Source: an uncultured Chloroflexaceae bacterium (GTDB lineage: Bacteria; Chloroflexota; Chloroflexia; Chloroflexales; Chloroflexaceae). Taken from it: a DNA stretch of 7,033 nt. This document shows positions 1-5,810 of this stretch, in pieces. The stretch spans positions 1 to 7,033 of the forward strand of contig CAKZQX010000767.1 in assembly GCA_937141995.1 (NCBI GenBank), read 5' to 3'. The position numbers and the translations under genes are program-made. Under the pieces are notes generated by a model, which had not been told where the DNA came from, searched no databases, and saw only the letters and a program-made list of their open reading frames with translations. Every line of letters starts with the position of its first letter. Positions within the stretch are counted from its first letter, which is position 1.

Positions 1-2
1 TC

Positions 3-338
3 ATCAGAACGACGGCGTCGGCGTCCTGCGTTGCGGCCTCAATGCTGTCGGCGTCAATCGGCGTCGAGCGGCTGGCGCAGGAGTATCTCTCCTACTTCTC
101 GTTGCAGGCAGTGCTGTGGGAAGAAGAGGCACTGACCGCAGACCGGACCTTCCAGGCCGGACTGACCCAGCCTGCCGACTGCGACATCGTGCTCGCACGC
201 GGGATGGGCCGGGGCATGCATGCGAAGCTCCAGCGAACCGGTGTGCGGGCTGTACTTACGAAGATTGTGTTGATCGAGGAGGCGGTCGCCGCCTACCTGG
301 CGGGCACGCTGGAAGAGCACCCGGAACTGGTGCATTAG
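3..338 (+). CDS. NifX/NifB-family (dinitrogenase Fe-Mo cofactor domain) protein, 5' part probably cut by the window edge
   Basis: The frame is open from base 3 to the TAG at 336-338, with one internal ATG at 42 that has no ribosome binding site in front of it. The C-terminal half resembles small NifX/NifB-type proteins that bind iron-molybdenum cofactor or related metal clusters: a DCDIVLARGMGRGM block, then a G-V-R-A-V-L-T strand, an IEEAVAAYLAGTLEEHPEL helix and a final V-H, close to the family's usual 'HxERLH' ending. I cannot align the N-terminal half (about residues 1-45 from the ATG) with the family; it lacks the usual HFGRA-type segment, and four CGGCGTC copies lie in its first 65 bases. 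Family members are about 110-130 residues, so the gene may begin upstream of the window. No nif genes are visible, so a role in nitrogen fixation is not implied. The product family is fairly likely; the start is not resolved. Confidence 0.62.
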   Translation: MRTTASASCVAASMLSASIGVERLAQEYLSYFSLQAVLWEEEALTADRTFQAGLTQPADCDIVLARGMGRGMHAKLQRTGVRAVLTKIVLIEEAVAAYLAGTLEEHPELVH

Positions 339-353
339 CCGAAGTGACTCCGG

Positions 354-378
354 AGGGCGGGAGCACGGCTCCCGCCCT
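354..378 (+). terminator. Rho-independent terminator-like hairpin after the NifX-like gene
   Basis: The hairpin is an 11-bp perfect GC-rich stem (AGGGCGGGAGC pairing with GCTCCCGCCCT) around a 3-nt ACG loop, 15 nt after the TAG stop. It is followed by a short, imperfect T-rich stretch (GTTTG) rather than a full U-tract. Position and stem strength favour termination of the upstream gene. Confidence 0.72.
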
Positions 379-380
379 GT

Positions 381-409
381 TTGACGGAACCTCCTGACGT
401 GGCTATACT
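381..409 (+). promoter_or_regulatory. Sigma-70-type promoter for the membrane protein/DUF58/CpaE-like operon
   Basis: TTGACG (381-386) and TATACT (404-409) are separated by exactly 17 nt; each hexamer has five of six consensus bases. Transcription would start near 416, inside the 10-bp palindrome TGCATATGCA (409-418), which could also be an operator or just chance. The -35 box begins 2 nt after the terminator stem of the upstream gene. The first plausible gene downstream is at 768, giving a leader of about 350 nt. The hexamers and spacing are read directly; activity is inferred. Confidence 0.6.
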
Positions 410-623
410 GCATATGCATTCTGCTCAACATCATCCACAACAAACCGATAAACTATATCTGTCCGGCACCGCTATGGACGGTGTATTAATCACACGAGTT
501 ACGCGGTGGGCGTTTGGACCACGAACACCACGACATGCGCGAACACCGCGAAACGGCCAATACTGCCATACATCAGGCGATCCCGGGTTTGGTGGCGGAT
601 ATCGCCTCCGGCATGGCAGACGA

Positions 624-670
624 TTTGATCTTTTCCCACAAAATGCAAAATTTTTGTGGGAAAGATCAAA
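624..670. repeat. Long imperfect inverted repeat (hairpin) in the operon leader
   Basis: The left arm starts TTTGATCTTTTCCCACAAAA (624-643) and the right arm is TTTTGTGGGAAAGATCAAA (652-670). They pair over 19 bp with one bulged T (about 631) around an 8-nt loop, TGCAAAAT. It is much more AT-rich than its surroundings. It is not followed by a T-run on either strand, so it does not look like a simple intrinsic terminator. It may be an RNA structure in the leader, a protein-binding palindrome, or a copy of a dispersed intergenic palindrome; a genome-wide search is needed to tell. Confidence 0.65.
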
Positions 671-767
671 AAGTACCATGCTGCCGCAGGCGAATCGGGC
701 TTCCATCGGGGCAACCGTCCGGGTTGAATGCCCACCGCGTAACTTTTGTTAATAACGAGTAACTACT

Positions 768-2144
768 ATGCGCCAACCGCTCCACCTGCAACTGAAGCAA
801 CTTGCCGGCGACCGCCGGGCACGGCGCGGCATGCGTATGCTGATACGCTTTGCCTGGCTCGGCTTATCCGTCTGGTGTATTGCCCTGGGGGGACATCTGC
901 TGTTTGACTGGGCGATCCACCTGGAACTGCTGGTGCTGCTCATCCTCGGCTGCGTCGCTCTCGGCACGCTGCTGCTTTTACGGCGGCCACTCTCGCCCCA
1001 CGAGGCCGCGCAACGGCTTGACCAGCGCTTTCGTCTGAATAACCAGCTTGCTACCGCGCTCGAAGTAGATGCCCAGGGCCGGCAGGAGGGTGTCGCTGCC
1101 TACCTGCTCGCGCAGTCGCAGCAAACGATGAACCGGGTCCAGCGCTATGTCACCCGAAATCAACGCTTCCCCTGGTCCGATCTGACGACCCTGGTCGGGT
1201 TGCTGATCCTGGGGGTGGGCCTGCTGCTGATGGTTGGTCTGGGTCTGCCCAATCTCCAACCGTCCGCCGAGCCGCTGCCAAACCTGGTGCCACCCGAACC
1301 TCCCGAAGAGTTCCCGCCCGAACCCTTTGAATCGCAGGACGAGTCCCAGACTGATGGCGGCGATGAGACCGGGTCGGAAGAGACGAACACCGGTAGCGAA
1401 GGTAGTGAAGAAGGCGCGGGCGACGGTGGTCAGGCCGCAGCTATGGCTGCCCTGGCCGATGCCCTGCGCGACCAGAGCGCGACGCGCCCGGCCGCCGATG
1501 CGCTTGACCAGGGTGATACGGATGCCGCCGCCCAGGAACTGCGCGAACTGGCCGACCAGGCGAACCAGCTCTCGCAGACGACGCGTAGTGATCTGGCTGA
1601 ATCGCTCCGTGAAGCAGCCGACGAGGTTAGAAACGACAATCCGGTTCTGGCCGAGCAACTGCGCCAGAATGCCGATGATCTGGAACGGGGTGGGCAGAAC
1701 GCGGCACAGGCGCTCGAAAATCTGGCGAGTCTGGCAGAACAACTGGGGGGAGCAGGGGCCACCGCCCAGGATCAGGGCCGGCAGAGCGCCCCTGGACCGG
1801 AAGACCAGCAGGGCCAGGGCCAGTCGGGACAGTCTGAGCAGGGCCAGAACCAGGGAGAGGGGCAGGGCGGCGGCGTAGGCAATGAACCATCGCTGCCCGG
1901 CGAACAACGCCCCTCGGAGCGCCTGGGGGTAGACGGCGTGCCGCTTGAGCTTGAAAGCGAAGGCGAGGGCGACAGCCCCACCGACGGTAACTCCGATGAA
2001 CCGGTTTCCAGCGGCAGTGTCGGTAGTTTCCAGCCGGGACCGAGCAAACCCGATGATCGCACCGTGCAGACCGGGGAAGACCCGCTGCGCATACCACCGG
2101 ATTTACGAGATGTGGTTCAAGAATATTTTTCACCGGAGGAGTAA
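768..2144 (+). CDS. DUF4175-like membrane protein with a large acidic, Gln/Gly-rich domain
   Basis: The 458-residue product has three predicted membrane segments: about 27-47, 52-72 and 139-160. Between the second and third lies a motif typical of DUF4175-like proteins, LSPHEAAQRLDQRFRLNNQL (75-94), followed by ATALEV. A basic N-terminus (RRARR, 16-20) suggests it is cytoplasmic, which would place residues 161-458 outside the membrane. That part has a proline/glutamate-rich stretch (165-190), an acidic low-complexity stretch (190-220), a helical, coiled-coil-prone Ala/Leu/Glu/Gln region (222-328), a Gln/Gly-rich tract (331-370), and a conserved-looking end (IPPDLRDVVQEYFSP, 442-456). Such proteins usually sit beside DUF58 and MoxR genes, and here DUF58 overlaps the 3' end by 35 nt. 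The function is unknown; a cell-envelope or complex-assembly role is inferred. ATG 768 is preferred over ATG 831 because it keeps the basic N-terminus, though its ribosome binding site is weak. Confidence 0.78.
   Translation: MRQPLHLQLKQLAGDRRARRGMRMLIRFAWLGLSVWCIALGGHLLFDWAIHLELLVLLILGCVALGTLLLLRRPLSPHEAAQRLDQRFRLNNQLATALEVDAQGRQEGVAAYLLAQSQQTMNRVQRYVTRNQRFPWSDLTTLVGLLILGVGLLLMVGLGLPNLQPSAEPLPNLVPPEPPEEFPPEPFESQDESQTDGGDETGSEETNTGSEGSEEGAGDGGQAAAMAALADALRDQSATRPAADALDQGDTDAAAQELRELADQANQLSQTTRSDLAESLREAADEVRNDNPVLAEQLRQNADDLERGGQNAAQALENLASLAEQLGGAGATAQDQGRQSAPGPEDQQGQGQSGQSEQGQNQGEGQGGGVGNEPSLPGEQRPSERLGVDGVPLELESEGEGDSPTDGNSDEPVSSGSVGSFQPGPSKPDDRTVQTGEDPLRIPPDLRDVVQEYFSPEE
1806..1868 (+). 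repeat. Degenerate CAG-GGC coding repeat (Gln-Gly tract)
   Basis: CAGGGC occurs in frame at 1809, 1815, 1839 and 1863; the last three are exactly 24 bases apart, with partly matching sequence between them. The encoded tract, from about residue 347, alternates Gln with Gly, Ser, Glu and Asn (QQGQGQSGQSEQGQNQGEGQ). It looks like an expanded, disordered linker inside the membrane protein and may vary in length between strains. Confidence 0.55.
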
Positions 2145-2775
2145 CCGGCGCAGCGACCCGCTGTTCGACGAGAACTTTCTGCGCCGCCTGGAGCGGATGA
2201 GCCTCCAGGCGCAACGCACCCTGCGTGGTCGTCCCGCGGGCGGGGAGCATCCCAGCCGCCGGCAACTCCCTACCAGCATCTTTAGCGATCATCGTCCCTA
2301 CACCAGCGGCGACGATATGCGCTACATTGATTGGAATGCCTACGCCCGGCAGGGGCATGTGCTGGTCAAGGTCGGGGAAACTGAGCAGAACATCGAAGTC
2401 CACCTGCTGCTGGATGCCTCAAATAGTATGGCCTGGGGCCAGCCACCCAAGCTGCGTACGGCCCAGCAACTGGCGGGAGCATTAGGCTACCTCTCGCTGG
2501 CACACAATGACCGGCTGCGGATTGTGCCGTTCGGTGCAACAATGAGCGCTCCCTATGGTCCGGCGCAGGGCAAGATGCGCATGATTGAAATGATGCGCTA
2601 CATCGAAACGATTACGTTGCAAGAGCAGACCGATCTGCGTAGCGTGCTGCGACAATACTCGCATTACCAGCGGGGCGGGCTCATGGTGATCTGCTCTGAT
2701 ATGCTCTGGGCTGGAAGAAGGTCTGCGCGCGCTACCCCCACCGCGCTGGCAGGTGCTGGTGCTGCATCTGCTTGA
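2110..2775 (+). CDS. DUF58 (von Willebrand A-like) protein, N-terminal part of a frameshifted gene
   Basis: The frame runs from ATG 2110, which overlaps the preceding gene by 35 nt, to TGA 2773-2775. It reads as genuine DUF58 for 200 residues. The DUF58 signature HRPYTSGDDMRYIDWNAYAR lies at 61-80. A von Willebrand-type metal-site motif, D-x-S-x-S, follows at LLDASNSM (D102, S104, S106), and a core strand LMVICSDML ends near 199. After W200 the frame becomes nonsense (Arg/Ala-rich), while the frame that skips one base continues the family sequence, so this is the 5' part of one broken gene (2110-3022; about 303 residues if repaired). No membrane segment is visible, so the protein would be cytoplasmic. 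DUF58 proteins typically work with MoxR ATPases and membrane partners; the overlap with the DUF4175-like gene implies co-translation. The ribosome binding site is weak, inside the upstream coding sequence. Confidence 0.8.
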   Translation: MWFKNIFHRRSNRRSDPLFDENFLRRLERMSLQAQRTLRGRPAGGEHPSRRQLPTSIFSDHRPYTSGDDMRYIDWNAYARQGHVLVKVGETEQNIEVHLLLDASNSMAWGQPPKLRTAQQLAGALGYLSLAHNDRLRIVPFGATMSAPYGPAQGKMRMIEMMRYIETITLQEQTDLRSVLRQYSHYQRGGLMVICSDMLWAGRRSARATPTALAGAGAASA

Positions 2776-3022
2776 TCCGCGCGAACTGCGCCCGGAATTA
2801 CAGGGACCGCTGGAGTTGGAAGACAGCGAGACCGGGCAGCGCCTGCAGATTACGCTCGACACCGAGGCCATCACCCATTACCGGCGGCGGATTGCTGCCT
2901 GGCAGCAGCATCTTGCGGCAACCTGCGGGCGGCGGGGCGCAACCTATGCCCAGATTCTGACGAACTGGCCCCTGGAGCGCAAAGTCGTGCCCTACCTGCG
3001 CATGCGGCAACTGCTCATGTGA
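2690..3022 (+). CDS. DUF58 protein, C-terminal part of the frameshifted gene
   Basis: This frame is open from after the TGA at 2687-2689 to the TGA at 3020-3022; genuine DUF58 sequence begins at about 2711. It reads LEEGLRALPPP, then RWQVLVLHLLDPRELRPEL, matching the family pattern 'HEVVVLHLLDPAELD' that closes the von Willebrand-like fold. After that come a strand carrying E-T-G-Q-R-L and a C-terminal helical segment ending PYLRMRQLLM, as usual in these proteins. If it is translated alone, the first internal start is a GTG at 2753 with no clear ribosome binding site, so a separate functional protein is unlikely. The stop overlaps an ATG (TGATG, 3020-3024) at the start of the next gene, so translation of the three operon genes is coupled. 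It should be merged with the fragment starting at 2110 if the sequence is corrected. Confidence 0.75.
   Translation, partial: SALICSGLEEGLRALPPPRWQVLVLHLLDPRELRPELQGPLELEDSETGQRLQITLDTEAITHYRRRIAAWQQHLAATCGRRGATYAQILTNWPLERKVVPYLRMRQLLM
2707..2713 (+). other. Frameshift site in the DUF58 gene
   Basis: Up to the TGG at 2707-2709 the coding frame is that of ATG 2110; from CTG 2711 the DUF58 sequence continues in the next frame (LEEGLRALPPPRWQ). Removing one G from the GGG run at 2708-2710 restores a continuous frame across the junction. The new frame has a stop at 2687-2689 and the old one stops at 2773-2775, so the shift must lie between those points; protein similarity places it at about 2705-2713. 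It could be a sequencing or assembly error in a G run, a true mutation, or, less likely, programmed +1 frameshifting. Confidence 0.75.
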
Positions 3023-3023
3023 T

Positions 3024-3027
3024 GGAG
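3024..3027 (+). promoter_or_regulatory. Ribosome binding site that decides the start of the CpaE-like gene
   Basis: GGAG lies 6 nt before ATG 3034. Alternative starts GTG 3019 and ATG 3022 lie in or before this site and have no Shine-Dalgarno match of their own, so ATG 3034 is preferred. Confidence 0.55.
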
Positions 3028-3033
3028 ACAACG

Positions 3034-4602
3034 ATGCATCTCCGGTTGCTACGGGTTCTGCTTGCCACCAACTCCGCAACCCTGCGTGACCTCCTGGAGG
3101 GCCATTCCGATGCCGGCCAGGTTGTCGCTGTTGTAGCGCATGCCGGTGATGCCACCGAAGTCCAATCGCTGGCGCTGGCCTACACGCCCGATGCGATTAT
3201 CCTCGATGCCACGCTCCCCGGCGCGCTTCCCGCCGCGCAGTCCCTGTTGCACCTGACGTTGCAGGGGAGCCGCCTGCTGGTCATTGCCAACGAGCATGAC
3301 CCGGCCCGGTTGCTGGACTGGTTGCAGGTTGGCGCACGCGATATCCTGCTGCCACCGCTGACCAGTGACCAGCTTCTCGCCGCGCTGATCCGGGCCTGCG
3401 CTAATGACCGCCCGGCACATCACGCCGCCGAGCGCCCGGTTTCCCCGCGCATTCTGCTGGTCAGCAAGTCGGCGGATGCCGGCGTGCGGCTGGCGACCTT
3501 CTTACGCCGGCATCTCGATCTCCACGATGTAGACCAGGCCGAGAACGCTGGCGATGCGATCAAGCAGGCGGCCGCGCAGCACCACACCATCGCGCTGATC
3601 GATGCCGACCAGTTTGGGCGTAGCGCGTTTGATATCGCGGTCCAGGTACGCAGTTATGCACCGATGACCAGTGTGGTTCTGCTGGTGGCGCAGATTGACA
3701 CGGATAAGTTGCGCCTGGCCGCCCAGAGCGGCGTGCGCGATATTCTGCTCAAGCCGCCCAACCTGGACAGTTTGAAGACAACCTTCGACCGGGCACGGGC
3801 TTTTGCACAAGCGCTACGCTGGTCCACAACCGGAACAACCACCACGCCGGAATTACCTCATAGCGATGAAGTCTCCGCTCCGGACGATACCGCTGCTGCG
3901 CCGGTAGCAACGGCACAGGCACCCGCCGTGATCATCTCGTCACGGGGCCGAATCCTTACGGTCTACAGCCCGGGTGGGGGCAACGGGAGCACCACACTGG
4001 CATGTGGGCTGGCGCTCCTCCTGCGGCGGCGCGATCTGCGGGTCGCCCTGCTCGACGCCGATCTGCAATTCGGCAATGCGGCTGCACTTCTGGGCGTTCC
4101 GGCCGGCGTCACCCTTGATCAGATCGCCGAGCGGATTACCCGGCTGCGCTGGCCGGAAGAGGAACTGGCCCACCATCCGAGTGGCCTGCATCTGCTACCC
4201 GCGCCCACCAGCATTGTTCAGGGCGCGTTGATCAACGCCGCCCTGCTCATTCGGGTGGTCCAGCGTCTGCGTGACTACTATGATCTGCTGGTGATTGACG
4301 CGCCCCACGCCCTGAACGATCACAGCGTGCGCCTGCTCAAACTTGCCGACCATGTGCTGGTGCCGGTGCGCACCTGGGCCACACAGCAGGGGCGGATCAC
4401 CGCCCTGCGCGAGTTGCTGGAATGCAGCGGTTTTCATGCCGACCGGCTCCACCTGATCCAGAGCGGCTTTGGGCAGGAGCGCCACGGCGAAGCGGCCGCC
4501 GTGATCAATCTGGATGTGCTGGCGGCCCAACTCGCCGCTGGCGATGCCCCCGATCTCACCTCGCTGGAAGCACTCGCTGATCGACTGCTCGCAACATGCT
4601 AA
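3034..4602 (+). CDS. Two receiver-like domains fused to a degenerate CpaE/TadZ/MinD-type ATPase domain
   Basis: The product is 522 residues. Receiver-like domain 1 (about 7-120) keeps the phosphoacceptor position (D58 in AIILDATLPG), but the acidic pair is replaced by T12-N13 and the conserved lysine by P107 (DILLPP). Receiver-like domain 2 (about 138-260) has S144-K145 at the acidic positions, D190 and K240 (DILLKPP). A Thr/Ala/Pro linker (265-303) leads to a SIMIBI-class ATPase fold. There the deviant Walker A site reads SPGGGNGSTTL (312-322), with glycine and serine where the two lysines of KGGxGKT belong. Walker A' is LLDADLQFG (D341, D343) and Walker B is YDLLVIDAP (D422). The order receiver-ATPase matches CpaE/TadZ polar-localisation proteins of Tad pili, some of which have an atypical P-loop. 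No pilus genes are adjacent; instead it is the last gene of the DUF4175-like/DUF58 operon, coupled to DUF58 by TGATG. ATP binding is doubtful, so a scaffold or localisation role is inferred. Confidence 0.8.
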   Translation: MHLRLLRVLLATNSATLRDLLEGHSDAGQVVAVVAHAGDATEVQSLALAYTPDAIILDATLPGALPAAQSLLHLTLQGSRLLVIANEHDPARLLDWLQVGARDILLPPLTSDQLLAALIRACANDRPAHHAAERPVSPRILLVSKSADAGVRLATFLRRHLDLHDVDQAENAGDAIKQAAAQHHTIALIDADQFGRSAFDIAVQVRSYAPMTSVVLLVAQIDTDKLRLAAQSGVRDILLKPPNLDSLKTTFDRARAFAQALRWSTTGTTTTPELPHSDEVSAPDDTAAAPVATAQAPAVIISSRGRILTVYSPGGGNGSTTLACGLALLLRRRDLRVALLDADLQFGNAAALLGVPAGVTLDQIAERITRLRWPEEELAHHPSGLHLLPAPTSIVQGALINAALLIRVVQRLRDYYDLLVIDAPHALNDHSVRLLKLADHVLVPVRTWATQQGRITALRELLECSGFHADRLHLIQSGFGQERHGEAAAVINLDVLAAQLAAGDAPDLTSLEALADRLLATC

Positions 4603-5591
4603 ACCGTGTACTCATCAGCGGCGGCCCGGAGTGCGCGAATATTGCCCCAGGGCGCAACCGTAGGTAACACACACCCGGTCGAGAGGCAGACGCGCCGCCC
4701 GCCGGTTTCGGTCACAGCCTGTCGTGCCAGTTCGCGGATGCCGGCGGGGTTGCCCTCCACCATATCGCGCTGGCTCAGACCACCCACCACCAGGCCCGGG
4801 AAACTGCGCGCGCCCTCGGCCAGCGACGGTCCCGTGTCACGGTCGTGCCAGTTGAGCGCATGAACCGGATAATCGCTGACCAGATCAAGGTAGGTATCCA
4901 TCCCGTGCAGATGCAGCAGGTTAAAACTCCCCTCCCGCGCCGCCTCCAGGATACGCAGATCAAGCGGACGCAGCCTGGCGCGATACTCCTCCTGACTGAT
5001 CAGCGCGGCGCGGGCATGCTGAGTAGCATAGAAGATCCCGTCCGCGCCGGCCTCCAGCACTGCGGCAATAAATGCCGTCGTCGTACTGGTAATCTGCTCC
5101 AGCGCAACCTGCAGTTGCTGCGGGTTGCGTCGCAGATGGACCAACTCCATTCCATTCCCCACCAGTTTGCGTGCCTGCGATAGCGGATTAAAAACGGTCT
5201 CGATAATAGGAACCTCCGGCCCGACCAGTTCCCGCAGACGGCGCACCGAGGTCAGTTGCCGGCCCATGGTGCCGGCATGCACATCCAGCGGCTCCAGGCG
5301 CTCCCAGTCCTCCGGGGTTGTCACACGCGGCGGGGTAATATAATCGCTGGTGCCTTCGGGATGGCCGTGGTAGGCTACCGTGCCGCCCCAATCAGCCACC
5401 GAGTAGTTACTGAGCGGTGTCAGCTTGATAAAATCCCAATCATACTGCTGCTGAAACGCGGCCGCCGTGCGCGCTAACTCCTCGGCGCTGGTATCGTCCA
5501 CCGGAAAATGCCGCCAGAGCGCCACCGGCACCCGGTCTACCTCCGCGCCGGCAATAGCGGCCGCCAGGCGCTCGCGCTTGGTCATACTCAT
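4599..5591 (-). CDS. Uroporphyrinogen decarboxylase superfamily protein (MtaA/UroD-like)
   Basis: The 330-residue product has the UroD-type TIM-barrel pattern. The N-terminus reads MTKRERLAAAIAG, then DRVPVALWRHFPVDD (19-33), where true HemE has the R-x-P-x-W-x-M-R-Q-A-G-R motif; that motif is absent here, so this is probably not the heme-pathway HemE. The barrel continues with TSDYI (81-85), IETVFNPLSQARKL (130-143) and ADGIFYATQHA (183-193). Metal-site-like residues appear in LLHLHG (H227, H229) and STGCVLPTVAPWGNIRAL (C307), which correspond to the H-x-C...C zinc site of MtaA/MtbA corrinoid methyltransferases, with the first Cys replaced by His. A methyl-transfer or decarboxylation role is possible but not proven. 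The start at 5591 is preferred over upstream starts because AGGAG sits 8 nt in front. The gene converges on the CpaE-like gene, overlapping it by 4 bp. Confidence 0.82.
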   Translation of the reverse strand: MSMTKRERLAAAIAGAEVDRVPVALWRHFPVDDTSAEELARTAAAFQQQYDWDFIKLTPLSNYSVADWGGTVAYHGHPEGTSDYITPPRVTTPEDWERLEPLDVHAGTMGRQLTSVRRLRELVGPEVPIIETVFNPLSQARKLVGNGMELVHLRRNPQQLQVALEQITSTTTAFIAAVLEAGADGIFYATQHARAALISQEEYRARLRPLDLRILEAAREGSFNLLHLHGMDTYLDLVSDYPVHALNWHDRDTGPSLAEGARSFPGLVVGGLSQRDMVEGNPAGIRELARQAVTETGGRRVCLSTGCVLPTVAPWGNIRALRAAADEYTV

Positions 5592-5599
5592 GAGAAAAA

Positions 5600-5604
5600 C
5601 TCCT
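5600..5604 (-). promoter_or_regulatory. Ribosome binding site of the UroD-like gene
   Basis: On the minus strand AGGAG lies 8 nt before ATG 5591 (encoding MSMTKRER). The second ATG (5585) would be 14 nt away, and longer frames reaching 5648 lack a ribosome binding site, so 5591 is the start chosen. Confidence 0.65.
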
Positions 5605-5754
5605 TTGCTTGGGAAACGCTCACCGCTCTGATGATAACATAAAGGCATCGGGATCGATCCATGGGATCAGAAAGGCATCCTGATGCCGGTTTGAAAAGAG
5701 ACGGCCTGCCGGCGCTCATTTGACAGTTTCTTCAGGTCAAAAGCAGAGTGAATA

Positions 5755-5763
5755 TGGTATACT
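5755..5763 (+). promoter_or_regulatory. Extended -10 promoter for the Nudix gene
   Basis: TGGTATACT is an extended -10 element (TGn followed by TATACT, five of six consensus bases). Its -35 region at the usual distance is weak; a perfect TTGACA lies at 5720-5725 but the 32-nt spacing is too long to pair with it. The leader would be about 125 nt to ATG 5895. The operon promoter at 404-409 uses the same TATACT hexamer. Confidence 0.4.
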
Positions 5764-5810
5764 GCCAGGGAATCTTGTGCGCCAACGTTGTCACACCATC
5801 CGTTAAAACC

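Larger units (their letters stand above)
339..767. other. 429-bp intergenic region: terminator, promoter, long leader with hairpin
   Basis: I find no convincing gene here. Short frames exist on both strands but their translations look like random GC-rich sequence, with no recognisable motif and no good ribosome binding site. The region holds the terminator at 354-378, the promoter at 381-409, the palindrome TGCATATGCA at 409-418 and the AT-rich hairpin at 624-670. The stretch just before the ATG at 768 is AT-rich and has only a weak Shine-Dalgarno match (ACGAG, 755-759). A second, weaker promoter close to 768 is possible (TTGAAT at 724-729) but lacks a good -10 at the right distance. Confidence 0.6.

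Noticed and set aside
381..762. Short frames on both strands (381-752 and 514-762 on +, 431-735 on -) as possible small genes
   Set aside because: Their products are compositionally random, lack recognisable motifs and good ribosome binding sites, and overlap the promoter or the hairpin.
978..1907. A 309-residue open frame on the minus strand opposite the membrane protein gene
   Set aside because: It mirrors the biased Gln/Ala/Gly coding of the + strand gene, whose TM segments and family motifs are clear; no independent motif was seen.
1945..2109. Longer start of the DUF58 frame at 1945
   Set aside because: The extra residues lie within the preceding gene and look random; DUF58-like sequence begins after ATG 2110.
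1627..2403. A 258-residue minus-strand frame spanning the membrane protein/DUF58 junction
   Set aside because: It lies antisense to two well-supported genes and has an Arg/Pro-rich, non-protein-like composition.
2701..2720. Programmed +1 frameshifting as the explanation for the split DUF58 gene
   Set aside because: There is no prfB-like slow stop codon or internal Shine-Dalgarno arrangement; an extra G in a short run explains it more simply.
5592..5648. Longer start of the UroD-like gene up to 5648
   Set aside because: The extra codons include the AGGAG ribosome binding site itself, which lies 8 nt before ATG 5591.
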